DNA of 24,792 bases from NCBI GenBank assembly GCA_018402615.1, contig JAGYIH010000012.1, forward strand, positions 1 to 24,792. Reading direction: 5' to 3'. The position numbers and the translations under genes were made by a program. Shown here one piece after another: positions 14,205 through 21,815 of the stretch. The notes beneath the pieces are model-generated. The model saw only the letters and a list, made by a program, of their open reading frames with translations. It made no database searches and had not been told where the DNA came from. Numbering within the stretch: the stretch's first letter is position 1; each line of letters opens with the position of its first letter. The DNA is from Aquiluna sp. GTDB lineage: Bacteria; Actinomycetota; Actinomycetes; Actinomycetales; Microbacteriaceae.

Positions 14205-17200
14205 CTAGACCGAGAAGTATTTGGCTTCCGGGTGGTGGAAGACAAAGGCATCTGTGGACTGCTCTGGATTGAGCATTAGTTCATCTGAAAGCTCAATCCC
14301 CACTCTCTCCGGCTTTAGTAACTCCACTATCTTTCTGCGGTCTTCCATCTCCGGACAGGCTGGGTAACCAAGCGAGAACCTCGCACCTCGATACTTCAAG
14401 TCAAAAAAGCCATCGATGTCCTTGGGGTCTTCAGACTCAAAGCCAAGCTCGGCTCGAACTCTGGCGTGCCAGAACTCCGCTAGTGATTCCGTTAGTTGCA
14501 TGGCCAGACCGTGCAGCTCCATGTACTCACGGTAGGCATTGGCCTCAAAGAGCTTTGCGGTGTGCTTGTCCACCTCTGCACCAACCGTCACCAGCTGAAT
14601 TGGTAGAACGTCAATCTGGCCAGATTCCTTGGACTTTATAAAGTCGGCAAGGTTTAGGTGACGGTCACGTCGCTGTCTAGGGAAACTAAAGCGCAGTCGC
14701 TCGGTGCCAAGCGGCCCAGAGCCACCATCCGGTGCCAATAGCCCCTTGGCGCCAAGTAGGCCCTGTGGGTCGTCGCCGTGGTGCAGCACCACAACTTCTT
14801 CACCATCGGAATACACCGGGAAGTAGCCGTAGACCACCTTGGCATCGAACATGCCCTCGGCCAGGATGCGATCCAACCAGTAGCGAAGTCGGGGCCTACC
14901 CTCGGTCTCAACCAGTTCCTGGTAGCTTGCGCCATCCTCAGCACGCGATGGCTTCAAGCCCCACTGACCCATGAATGTTGCGCGTTCATCCAAAAACTCT
15001 GCGTAGTCGGCAAGCTTTAGGCCCTTGACGATTCTGGTTCCCCAGAACGGTGCGGTAGGAACCGGGTTGTCGCTGGCAACATCGCTTCTGGCAGGCAAGT
15101 TCTCGGGCTCGGTCAACGTGAGGGTGGACTTGGCGTGAATGCGCTTTTTCAGTGCTGGCAATCCAACACTCTCCGGATCAGCACCGCGCGCAACAGCAAC
15201 TAGCGGCTCCATCAAATCAAGGCCCTCAAAGGCGTCCTTGGCATATCGAACCACACCAGGGAACTGCGATGCCAGGTCGTCCTCAACAAAGGTTCTGGTG
15301 AGTGCCGCACCACCCAGAATGATGGGCCAGCGTTTGTCCTGACCTCGAGAAACCAGCTCTTGCAGGTTCTCCTTCATGACCAGGGTGGACTTCACCAACA
15401 GGCCACTCATGCCGATGACATCTGCGTTGTGTTCCTCGGCAGCGGCGATGATCTCGCTCATCGGCTGCTTGATGCCGATGTTGATTACCTTGTAGCCGTT
15501 GTTGGTAAGAATGATGTCAACCAGGTTCTTGCCGATGTCATGCACATCGCCACGCACCGTGGCTAAGACGATTGTGCCCTTGCCAGCCTCAGAGCTCTTC
15601 TCCATGTGAGGTTCCAAAAGTGCAACTGCACTTTTCATTACTTCGGCGGACTGCAGCACGAACGGCAGCTGCATTTCTCCCTTACCGAAACGCTCACCGA
15701 CTATCTTCATGCCCTCAAGCAAGTGTTCGTTGATTATGTCCAGCGGCTTCACGCCATCGTTTCGAGCCGTGTCCAAATCCTGCTCTAGTCCCTTCGACTC
15801 TCCGTCAATGATTCTGCGCTGCAGTCTCTCGGTCACGGTCATCGCAGCAAACTCTGCGGCCCTGGCATCCTTCAACGCCGCGGAGTTGACCCCGGCAAAC
15901 ATCTCTAGCATCTTCTGCAGTGGGTCGTAGGTGACATTCCCATCGGCATCAAATTCTCTGCGGTCATAAATCAGATCAAGCGCAACATCAATTTGCTCCT
16001 TGGGAATTGACGCCAAGGGCATGATCTTTGCTGCATCTATGATCGCGGTGTCAAGACCGGCTGCATAGGCCTCGTTCAAAAACACGGAGTTCAAAACCGC
16101 TCGGGAAACCGGGTTTAGACCAAAGGAAACGTTGGAGACGCCGAGGGTGGTGTGAATGCCGGGGTAGAGCCGGTTCACCTCGCGAATTGCCTCAATGGTC
16201 TCAATGGCGTCCTTGCGGGTTTCTTCCTGTCCGGTCGCAATTGGGAAGGTCAGGCAGTCCATGATGATGTCTTCAACTCGCATCTGCCAGTCATCAACCA
16301 GGGTGTCAATCAGCCTGGATGCAATCCGAACCTTGTCCTCGCGGGTTCTTGCCTGGCCTTGTTCATCAATGGTTAGCGCCACGACAGCAGCACCGTGCTC
16401 CTTGACCAATGGCATGGTTCTTTGAAATCTTGACCCTGGGGTATTGCCATCTTCAAAGTTCACCGAGTTGATTACAGCTCTGCCGCCAATAAGTTCTAGC
16501 CCCGCCTGCATTACCTGGGGCTCGGTTGAGTCAATCACCAGCGGCAATGTTGAGGCAGACGCAAACCTAGAGACGATTTCTTGCATGTCTCTAACTCCAT
16601 CGCGGCCCACGTAGTCGACGCTGACATCCAAAAGGTGAGCGCCATCGCGCACCTGCTTCTTGGCAATCTCGACACACTCGTCCCAGTTCTCCTCGAGCAT
16701 TGCGTCTCTAAAGGCCCTGGAACCATTGGCGTTGGTGCGCTCTCCGATGGCTAGGTAGGTGTTGTCTTGGTCTAGCGGTACGTGCTGATACAAAGAGGCA
16801 ACACCGGGTTCGATCTCAATGCTTCGCTTCAGCGCGCGCTTGCCACCGATACGGTCCACCACTGCCTTCAAATGAGCAGGTGTTGTGCCGCAGCAACCAC
16901 CAACCAGACTCAAACCGAATTCCTTCACAAACTGTTCGTGAGCGGTGGCTAGTTCATCAGGAGTCAGCGGATAGTAGGCACCATCACCCTGCAGAATCGG
17001 CAGCCCCGCGTTTGGCATCACCATGACCGGAATTCTTGAATGCTTCGAGAGCTGCCTTAGGTGCTCGCTCATCTCTTGCGGTCCGGTTGCGCAGTTCAAA
17101 CCGATCATGTCGATGCCCAGTGGCTCCAAGGTGGTAAGGGCAGCACCAATCTCGCTACCCATCAGCATGGTTCCGGTGAGCTCAACGGTTACCTCGGCAA

Positions 17201-17801
17201 AGATTGGAATTCTGATACCGGTGTCAACAATTGCTTGCCTGCAGCCATTGATGGCAGCCTTGGTTTGCAAAAGGTCCTGAGATGTCTCGACCATGAACGC
17301 ATCTGCGCCACCCTCAAGCAAACCCTTCGCCTGAAGGGCAAAGGTTTCCTTGAGGTGGGCATAACTGGTGTGGCCAAGTGAGGGCAACTTGGTTCCCGGG
17401 CCCATGGAACCTAAGACCCAGCGAGTCTTGCCATCTTTTTTGGTAAAGCTGTCAGCTGATTGCCTTGCCAGTGCGGCTCCAGCGTGCGCGAGCTCTTCGA
17501 TTTGGTCATCGATGCCGTAGTCAGAGAGGTTTGACCAGTTGGCTCCAAAGGTGTTGGTTTCGATGCAGTCGATTCCGGTTTCAAAATAAGCGTTGTGAAC
17601 ATCCAAAATGATGTCGGGACGGGTCACGTTCAAGATTTCATTGCAGCCCTCGTGCCCAAGGAAGTCTTCCAGAGTGGGCTTGCGATCTTGCAGCATGGTT
17701 CCCATGGCGCCATCGGCTATCACAACGCGCTCATCAAGCGCGCTCATCAGCTCTTGGGATCTGGGGGTCAGCGGAACTGACTTGAATTCATGCAAGTGCA
17801 A
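14205..17801 (-). CDS. metH: Cobalamin-dependent methionine synthase
   Basis: 1198 residues, full-length MetH with all four modules. The homocysteine domain has zinc ligands C237 (GLNCATG), C303 and C304 (GGCCG). The methyltetrahydrofolate (pterin) domain begins near AIGERTNANGSRAF (351-364). The cap and B12-binding domain carries DVHDIGKNL with cobalt ligand H754. The C-terminal reactivation (SAM) domain includes YPACPEMEDR. It methylates homocysteine using methyl-THF and methylcobalamin. The TTG start at 17801 has GAAAGG 8 nt upstream; the nearby ATG is out of frame. The convergent vitamin transporter suggests imported B12 is the cofactor source. Confidence 0.97.
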   Translation of the reverse strand: MHLHEFKSVPLTPRSQELMSALDERVVIADGAMGTMLQDRKPTLEDFLGHEGCNEILNVTRPDIILDVHNAYFETGIDCIETNTFGANWSNLSDYGIDDQIEELAHAGAALARQSADSFTKKDGKTRWVLGSMGPGTKLPSLGHTSYAHLKETFALQAKGLLEGGADAFMVETSQDLLQTKAAINGCRQAIVDTGIRIPIFAEVTVELTGTMLMGSEIGAALTTLEPLGIDMIGLNCATGPQEMSEHLRQLSKHSRIPVMVMPNAGLPILQGDGAYYPLTPDELATAHEQFVKEFGLSLVGGCCGTTPAHLKAVVDRIGGKRALKRSIEIEPGVASLYQHVPLDQDNTYLAIGERTNANGSRAFRDAMLEENWDECVEIAKKQVRDGAHLLDVSVDYVGRDGVRDMQEIVSRFASASTLPLVIDSTEPQVMQAGLELIGGRAVINSVNFEDGNTPGSRFQRTMPLVKEHGAAVVALTIDEQGQARTREDKVRIASRLIDTLVDDWQMRVEDIIMDCLTFPIATGQEETRKDAIETIEAIREVNRLYPGIHTTLGVSNVSFGLNPVSRAVLNSVFLNEAYAAGLDTAIIDAAKIMPLASIPKEQIDVALDLIYDRREFDADGNVTYDPLQKMLEMFAGVNSAALKDARAAEFAAMTVTERLQRRIIDGESKGLEQDLDTARNDGVKPLDIINEHLLEGMKIVGERFGKGEMQLPFVLQSAEVMKSAVALLEPHMEKSSEAGKGTIVLATVRGDVHDIGKNLVDIILTNNGYKVINIGIKQPMSEIIAAAEEHNADVIGMSGLLVKSTLVMKENLQELVSRGQDKRWPIILGGAALTRTFVEDDLASQFPGVVRYAKDAFEGLDLMEPLVAVARGADPESVGLPALKKRIHAKSTLTLTEPENLPARSDVASDNPVPTAPFWGTRIVKGLKLADYAEFLDERATFMGQWGLKPSRAEDGASYQELVETEGRPRLRYWLDRILAEGMFDAKVVYGYFPVYSDGEEVVVLHHGDDPQGLLGAKGLLAPDGGSGPLGTERLRFSFPRQRRDRHLNLADFIKSKESGQIDVLPIQLVTVGAEVDKHTAKLFEANAYREYMELHGLAMQLTESLAEFWHARVRAELGFESEDPKDIDGFFDLKYRGARFSLGYPACPEMEDRRKIVELLKPERVGIELSDELMLNPEQSTDAFVFHHPEAKYFSV

Positions 17802-17831
17802 CGAAAAAACCTTTCAATTGTGGTTTTGGTT

Positions 17832-17876
17832 CGCAGGCCTGCGGTCGCATAAGTTTAACACTCGATGTTGGCTTAT
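17832..17876 (-). promoter_or_regulatory. metH promoter region with two inverted repeats
   Basis: On the minus strand a TAAACT -10 box (17857-17852) is overlapped by an imperfect inverted repeat, arms ATAAG-n3-AACA and TGTT-n2-CTTAT (17849-17876). Just downstream, at the expected transcript start, is a perfect 12-bp palindrome CGCAGGCCTGCG (17832-17843). Both positions suit a repressor operator. The factor is unknown. Confidence 0.4.
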
Positions 17877-17910
17877 CTTCCCAGTGAAGTCTTTTGTTAC
17901 AGGCCCTCTA

Positions 17911-17916
17911 TAGGGT
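17911..17916 (+). promoter_or_regulatory. -10 box of a putative leaderless promoter for the DUF998 gene
   Basis: TAGGGT, exactly 6 nt before the ATG at 17923. TATAGG at 17909-17914 is an overlapping alternative. No convincing -35. Confidence 0.45.
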
Positions 17917-17922
17917 TAGGGA

Positions 17923-18534
17923 ATGCAACTAATCGGAATCTGGGCGGTAATTGCCGCGACCCTGGGACCAATACAGAACATCATGGGCTGGTCACTCTCG
18001 GCTTTTCTTTGGCCAGGGTATGACCCAATCCGCCAAACTATCTCTGATTTGGCCGCAGATGACTCTCCGGTGAAGTGGGTTCAGACCAGCTTCTTTTTGC
18101 TCGGTTCCACTTTGACCCTGATTGGCGCTTGGAGCGCAAAGTCCTTCGCGATACCCGGAAGAATAACGCTTTTGCTGGCAGGTCTTAGTTCCTACGGGGT
18201 TGCCTACTTCGCGGTTCCATCTCGAACCTCGAACTCTGCTGAACACCTGTTCTTCGCAACCTCAGCGTTTGTGCTGTTTTCTGCCTGGCCAATCTTGGCC
18301 ATGCGATTTGACAAGCGTTATCACTGGAGCATTAGGCCGGTTGGAGCAATCTCAGCAACAGCCATAATGACAATTGCGACAGTGGTGTTTTTGCTCACCT
18401 GGCTTGACCCGGATCGCACCTTTACGGGATTAGCTCAAAGAACCATTGTTGTGATGCAGGTGCTTTGGCTGACCGCAGCTATCTGGATGCAGTTTTTGCA
18501 TCAGCGCAAGAGCCTAAGAGGCGTTCCCAACTAA
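17923..18534 (+). CDS. DUF998-family membrane protein
   Basis: 203 residues with about six hydrophobic segments. The opening pattern fits DUF998: a first helix ending in NIMGW, then YDPIRQTISDLAAD, where family members have a conserved Q/S-x-L-x motif in the first outside loop. The function of the family is unknown. The start at 17923 follows a TANNNT box by 6 nt. It is divergent from metH (121 nt gap, containing the metH control region). Its 3' end overlaps the convergent hicB-like gene by 21 nt. Confidence 0.82.
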   Translation: MQLIGIWAVIAATLGPIQNIMGWSLSAFLWPGYDPIRQTISDLAADDSPVKWVQTSFFLLGSTLTLIGAWSAKSFAIPGRITLLLAGLSSYGVAYFAVPSRTSNSAEHLFFATSAFVLFSAWPILAMRFDKRYHWSIRPVGAISATAIMTIATVVFLLTWLDPDRTFTGLAQRTIVVMQVLWLTAAIWMQFLHQRKSLRGVPN

Positions 18535-18732
18535 TCCCGCCTCGAGAATTTCGACGCTTATGGTTACTTGGCTCTCGGGTTCACCACTGAGGAATGCAAT
18601 TGCCTCCTTGATGACAGTCGCATCCTCGATCTTTCGAACCTGACTTATGGCGCCTGGTAGCTCCTTGGCTTGGAGTGACCACCAGTTACCATCTCTTTCA
18701 GCTATGACTGTGTAGTGAGTCACCTCCACCAT
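18514..18732 (-). CDS. HicB-like antitoxin (short form)
   Basis: 72 residues. The HicB N-terminal fold is recognisable: YTVIAERDGNWWSLQAKELPGA strand pair, then an AISQVRKIEDA strand and helix, then IKEAIAFLSG. No C-terminal DNA-binding domain is present, as in many short actinobacterial HicB proteins. It should neutralise the HicA-like product encoded just upstream. The ATG at 18732 overlaps hicA by 13 nt; a GTG at 18723 sharing GTGA with the hicA stop is an equally sensible start and gives the more typical MTHYTV N-terminus. Confidence 0.8.
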   Translation of the reverse strand: MVEVTHYTVIAERDGNWWSLQAKELPGAISQVRKIEDATVIKEAIAFLSGEPESQVTISVEILEAGLVGNAS

Positions 18733-18929
18733 CCCCTTCCAAGTTCTTCCGCGAATTCTTCATAGAACTTTATTACGGTTTTATCGGGGATTTCAGAGTG
18801 TCTCCCCAAAGTTTTGGTCGTTTTCCCAACCCTCACTCCACTGTGTTTAGTTAGCTCGATAATTTCAAAATCTAAGCCGCGGCTCCTAGCTTCTCGCTTG
18901 AGTTTTTGAATAACTTGCCTTCTCTTCAT
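18720..18929 (-). CDS. HicA-like mRNA interferase toxin
   Basis: 69 residues. It matches the actinobacterial HicA type: an N-terminal basic helix (KRRQVIQKLKREA), a central strand with the probable catalytic histidine in TKHSGVRVG, then TLGRHSEIPDKT and the EELGRGWW ending. HicA proteins fold as a double-stranded RNA-binding-like domain and cut mRNA when the antitoxin is lost. The usual Gly before the active-site His reads Thr-Lys here, which might lower activity. The ATG at 18929 is used; toxin-first gene order is normal for hicAB. Confidence 0.78.
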   Translation of the reverse strand: MKRRQVIQKLKREARSRGLDFEIIELTKHSGVRVGKTTKTLGRHSEIPDKTVIKFYEEFAEELGRGWWR

Positions 18930-19027
18930 GAGGGAAGTCTTTAGATTTGCAAGCTTTACCGGGAGGACTCCAAGGAATCTGGGGATAAAGAAGCCGACTT
19001 AGGGGGTAGTGGAGAAGGCCTAGGTGG

Positions 19028-19417
19028 TTACAGGTAGATGTTTAGCCTGGAATCAACCAGTTTTTCAAATGACTCGACGCTTCCCTTGGAAGTCTTTAGC
19101 TCAACGTAATCCAAGAACATCGAGATTGAGCCATCTTCATACTGCAACAGCACGCAGGGCTCACGACCCTTGGAGGCTGCAAGTTCAGCCTCAGTTCGCT
19201 CATTCATGTGAACAAGCTTCATCTTGATGCCACGCTCATGAAGCAGTTTGGCTTCGTAGGCCTTGAAGGCGTTCTTCTTTTTGATGGGGGAGTGGGTTAT
19301 GTCACACAGGCTGCACTCCCGCGCTCCAACCAGGTGGCCAAGGAAATACGAAAGCTCACCCATGATTCCGCCATCGGCCTTATAAACGCCGATGAGAGTG
19401 GCACCACTTGATTGCAT
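19028..19417 (-). CDS. Conserved hypothetical protein with CxxCDITH motif
   Basis: 129 residues; soluble, no signal peptide. The N-terminus reads LIGVYKADGGIMGELSY, then ECSLCDITHS (a CxxC pair followed by Asp and His), a basic helical stretch, and a C-terminal ADG-like strand segment. Similar small proteins occur in other bacteria, but I cannot name a function; the Cys-x-x-Cys plus His could bind a metal or act as a redox site. The ATG at 19417 has no clear ribosome site. It is a single gene, divergent from the DoxX-like gene. Confidence 0.7.
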   Translation of the reverse strand: MQSSGATLIGVYKADGGIMGELSYFLGHLVGARECSLCDITHSPIKKKNAFKAYEAKLLHERGIKMKLVHMNERTEAELAASKGREPCVLLQYEDGSISMFLDYVELKTSKGSVESFEKLVDSRLNIYL

Positions 19418-19501
19418 TGGACTGTCAACAGCTAGGCGGGCATTGGGCTTCCCGTCAGTATGGGCGTATTCTCCTTTGAGCTAGCGATTTAGGGGAGTTT
19501 C

Positions 19502-19939
19502 ATGTTGAAGGCTTTGCGTTTGGTTCTAAGGCTTTTGCTTGGTGGTGCCCTGATCTATGCAGGCATAAGTCACCTGACCTTTTCTCGGCAGGAGTTTCAG
19601 GCTCAGGTCCCGGTCTGGTTGCCACTTGATGCGGACTTCGTAGTTCTTGCCTCCGGTGTTGTGGAGATCATGCTGGGCATTGGGATTGCATCCTTTGGTG
19701 CGTTGGTGCCATTAGCCGGGCTTGCCGCTGCAGCTTTCTTTATTGCGATTTTCCCCGGCAACATCAATCAGTATGTCGAGGGCATAAGTGCATTTGGCTT
19801 AGACACCGATCAGGATCGATTTGTGCGGCTGTTTTTCCAACCCGTGCTGGTGATCTGGGCGCTTTGGTCCACTTCTGCAGTCGGTTACCTAAAGGCTTAT
19901 TTGAAGCGCAGGGAATCTGGGTCCAAGCCCCAGAGTTAG
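19502..19939 (+). CDS. DoxX-like small membrane protein
   Basis: 145 residues, four hydrophobic helices (about residues 8-24, 43-62, 66-85 and 108-125). Family-like features are the first-helix GGALIYAGISHL and the second-helix SGVVEIMLGIG. DoxX relatives are membrane proteins often linked to thiol or respiratory redox homeostasis, but this member's role is unknown. The ATG has a strong AGGGGAG site (19491-19497) 4 nt upstream. It is followed after 7 nt by the DUF4864 lipoprotein gene, so the two likely form an operon. Confidence 0.82.
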   Translation: MLKALRLVLRLLLGGALIYAGISHLTFSRQEFQAQVPVWLPLDADFVVLASGVVEIMLGIGIASFGALVPLAGLAAAAFFIAIFPGNINQYVEGISAFGLDTDQDRFVRLFFQPVLVIWALWSTSAVGYLKAYLKRRESGSKPQS

Positions 19940-19946
19940 CACCTGG

Positions 19947-20468
19947 ATGAAGACCACTCGGCAGCTGCTCTACGTGATTCCCTCGCTGCTCCTGCTGGTT
20001 GGTTGCGTTCCGCTCCAGATCTTTGAGGCCATCCAGCCAGAACCGACTGCTTCGCAAACCGAACCAGAACCAACTCAGACCAAAGACCCGATGGTTCAGG
20101 GTCCGCAGCAGTGCGAGGCTCAGACCCAGCGAGCTATCGAAACAACTGTGAACTCGCAGACTTCGGCATTTGCCAGCGAAAACTTTGAACTTGCCTACTT
20201 GTTTGCTTCGCCAACATTTAGGTCAAATGTCACCCTTGAGGGCTTTGTGGACATCATTGCCGGCAGTTATGGTCCGCTGATCGAGTCTTCGCAGCTGAGC
20301 TTCAGTGACTGCCTCGTGGATCTAGATTCTGGCCTTGCACTAATTGATGTCCGATTTTTGCAGTCCGGTAATGATGTCTACGGACTGCGCTACCTGATGA
20401 TTGAAACACCAGAGGGTTGGCGAGTTCAGGGTGCCAGTAACCTCCAGCTGGTTGGTGAGGGGACCTAG
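19947..20468 (+). CDS. DUF4864-domain lipoprotein
   Basis: 173 residues. The lipoprotein signal peptide ends in LVGC (Cys20). A Glu/Pro/Thr-rich linker (about residues 30-48) precedes a DUF4864 domain, recognisable by the SAFASENFELAYLFASPTFRS segment and the following helix. The fold resembles NTF2/SnoaL-like pockets; the ligand is unknown. The protein should sit on the outer face of the cytoplasmic membrane. It is the second gene after the DoxX-like gene. Confidence 0.82.
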   Translation: MKTTRQLLYVIPSLLLLVGCVPLQIFEAIQPEPTASQTEPEPTQTKDPMVQGPQQCEAQTQRAIETTVNSQTSAFASENFELAYLFASPTFRSNVTLEGFVDIIAGSYGPLIESSQLSFSDCLVDLDSGLALIDVRFLQSGNDVYGLRYLMIETPEGWRVQGASNLQLVGEGT

Positions 20469-20541
20469 GATGGCGAACCCTCGCTTCGGCCTAAGGGCGT
20501 TCACGCTCAGTTTTGGTGAGTTAGTGGGCTAGGCGACCAAC

Positions 20542-20578
20542 AACCCAAGATAACCAGCCTCCTTGACCCATCTTGGTT
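20542..20578 (+). terminator. Weak hairpin after the DUF4864 gene
   Basis: AACCCAAGAT (20542-20551) pairs with ATCTTGGTT (20570-20578), one bulged C and an 18-nt loop, followed by only a short T run. It lies 74 nt past the stop in a 198-nt gap. It may be a weak terminator or an mRNA 3' end. Confidence 0.25.
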
Positions 20579-20666
20579 TCAAAGCTAAATGTGTTTAGTG
20601 AGGGATTGTTGATGATAAGCCGATAGCCTTCGAGGATAAACGCATAAGCGATAAGGGAGATGGACC

Positions 20667-20783
20667 ATGGCGCAAAAAGAGCAAAAGGGTCAGAAGAACA
20701 CCAAGAAGGCCCCCGCTAAAAACTTGAAGGAAAAGAGGCTTGAAAAGCAAGCCAAGTCGGAAAGCAAAAAGCGCGCAGAATAA
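20667..20783 (+). CDS. 38-residue lysine-rich microprotein
   Basis: A short reading frame with a strong AAGGGAG ribosome site (20653-20659) 7 nt before the ATG. The product has 12 Lys, 2 Arg and 5 Glu in 38 residues, with no hydrophobic segment. The central part (NLKEKRLEKQAK) could form a charged helix. The composition suits binding to RNA, ribosomes or DNA, but no family is claimed. Similar tiny Lys/Glu-rich proteins are often missed by gene callers. The adenine-rich, lysine-biased codons continue to the stop without breaks. A possible TTGATG -35-like element lies at 20608-20613. Confidence 0.6.
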   Translation: MAQKEQKGQKNTKKAPAKNLKEKRLEKQAKSESKKRAE

Positions 20784-20850
20784 CGAGTCGCATTTTGGGG
20801 AATATTTGGGGCATGACCGCAACCGCACACCAAGAAGTTGGACCGTGGAC

Positions 20851-20951
20851 GCCCCTATGGCCCCTATGAATACTGACCTTTAGGAAACGGTCCTCTACTG
20901 ATGAGCTACTAATTAAAAGTCCGTTGCTCTAACCAACTGAGCTAGAGGCCC
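20851..20951 (-). pseudogene. Chimeric tRNA remnant: tRNA-Lys(UUU) 5' half joined to degraded tRNA-Arg(CCU)-like sequence
   Basis: Minus strand from 20951 reads a perfect tRNA-Lys 5' half: acceptor GGGCCTC, the D-arm GCTC/GAGC, anticodon stem ACGGA and loop CTTTTAA (anticodon UUU). After about 20912 the expected TCCGT is lost. What follows resembles tRNA-Arg(CCU): the D-arm GTAGCTCATCAGTAGAG, a loop TTCCTAA with anticodon CCU, AAGGTCAGT variable/T-stem start, and an acceptor-like TAGGGGC. The 3' anticodon stem and most of the T-arm are deleted. A tandem 9-bp repeat GCCCCTATG (plus strand 20851-20859 and 20860-20868) marks the far end. Neither half can fold as a normal tRNA. Confidence 0.6.
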
Positions 20952-20978
20952 ATAACAGCCCTTGAGTCTAACAGCGCG

Positions 20979-21815
20979 TTAGCTCAGGATGTCCTTGGTC
21001 GTGAATCTGCCGTAGGCAAGGGCTCCAAATACTCCGATATAGCCAAGCTGCAGTAGCAGGTTGGAACCGAAACTTGAGAGCTCCATGGGTTGCCGAAGGA
21101 TGTCAGCAAAGTCCAACCAGTAGTGAGTGAAAAGCCACTCGTGCAACCAGGAAAGCTGGGGCAGGTTATCTAGGATCTGACTCACACCGCTGGCAATCAA
21201 AACTCCGGTCATAGCTCCCACCGGGATCGTCGTCAGGGTTGAGATGAAGAGCCCCAGGGCGAGCATGCCCATCATCGAGACGGTTGTGTAAACAGCCACC
21301 AGGGCCATGCGACCCAGTGCTTCGGGTATTTGTATCACGTCACCACTGAGCAGCGTTACCGGTCCGACCGGGAACAAAATTGCGCCAATGATTGCCCCAA
21401 AGGTCATCAGCGTGAAGGTGCCGGCGAGAGTGAAAACCAGGGTTCCCAAGTACTTCACAACCAGAAGCCGGGCTCGGTTCACCGGCGCAATCAATAGGTA
21501 GCGAAGCGTCCCCAGACCTGCCTCGCCAGCGATGGTGTCGCCTGCAACAACCGAGATGGTCAATGGCAAAAACAAGGGCATGGCTAAAAGCATCGCTGTG
21601 AAGCCGGTGAACAGACCGTTTTGAGTGACCCGGTCCAAAAATGGCGGTCCCTCGCCAGGCGCTAGCCGGTCGGTAGAAAGATAGACCGCAATCGCTAGTA
21701 ATACCGGAATCATGGCAATTGCAAACAGCATGGCCCAGGTGCGGCGACGGGTGAACATCACTCTCAGTTCAGAGGCCATCAGCGAGAGGCTTAGGGATTT
21801 AGCGAACAACTTCAA
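20979..21815 (-). CDS. ABC-2 type transporter permease
   Basis: 278 residues with about six membrane segments, beginning near residue 31. The DTIAGEAGLGTLRYLLIAPV segment after the second helix is typical of ABC-2/BcrB-like permeases. It pairs with the ATPase encoded immediately upstream; the ATG at 21815 overlaps it by 17 nt. The substrate is unknown. Context with a LolA-like protein suggests handling of lipids or lipoproteins at the membrane rather than drug efflux, but this is inference. Confidence 0.9.
   Translation of the reverse strand: MKLFAKSLSLSLMASELRVMFTRRRTWAMLFAIAMIPVLLAIAVYLSTDRLAPGEGPPFLDRVTQNGLFTGFTAMLLAMPLFLPLTISVVAGDTIAGEAGLGTLRYLLIAPVNRARLLVVKYLGTLVFTLAGTFTLMTFGAIIGAILFPVGPVTLLSGDVIQIPEALGRMALVAVYTTVSMMGMLALGLFISTLTTIPVGAMTGVLIASGVSQILDNLPQLSWLHEWLFTHYWLDFADILRQPMELSSFGSNLLLQLGYIGVFGALAYGRFTTKDILS

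Noticed and set aside
14193..14209. TCTAG/CTAGA hairpin between the convergent S-component and metH stops as a bidirectional terminator
   Set aside because: The stem is only 5 bp and AT-rich, and it overlaps both stop codons; too weak to support the call.
17802..17922. Words resembling a cobalamin riboswitch in the metH leader (CACTG, GGGAAG and AAGCC on the minus strand)
   Set aside because: The spacing is far too compressed, the region is only 121 nt, the other conserved blocks are missing, and a -10 box lies downstream of these words.
20860..20951. A complete tRNA with a long variable arm or an intron in the anticodon loop
   Set aside because: No proper T-loop is present, the acceptor ends pair poorly, and there is no 3' half of tRNA-Lys downstream that an intron would separate.
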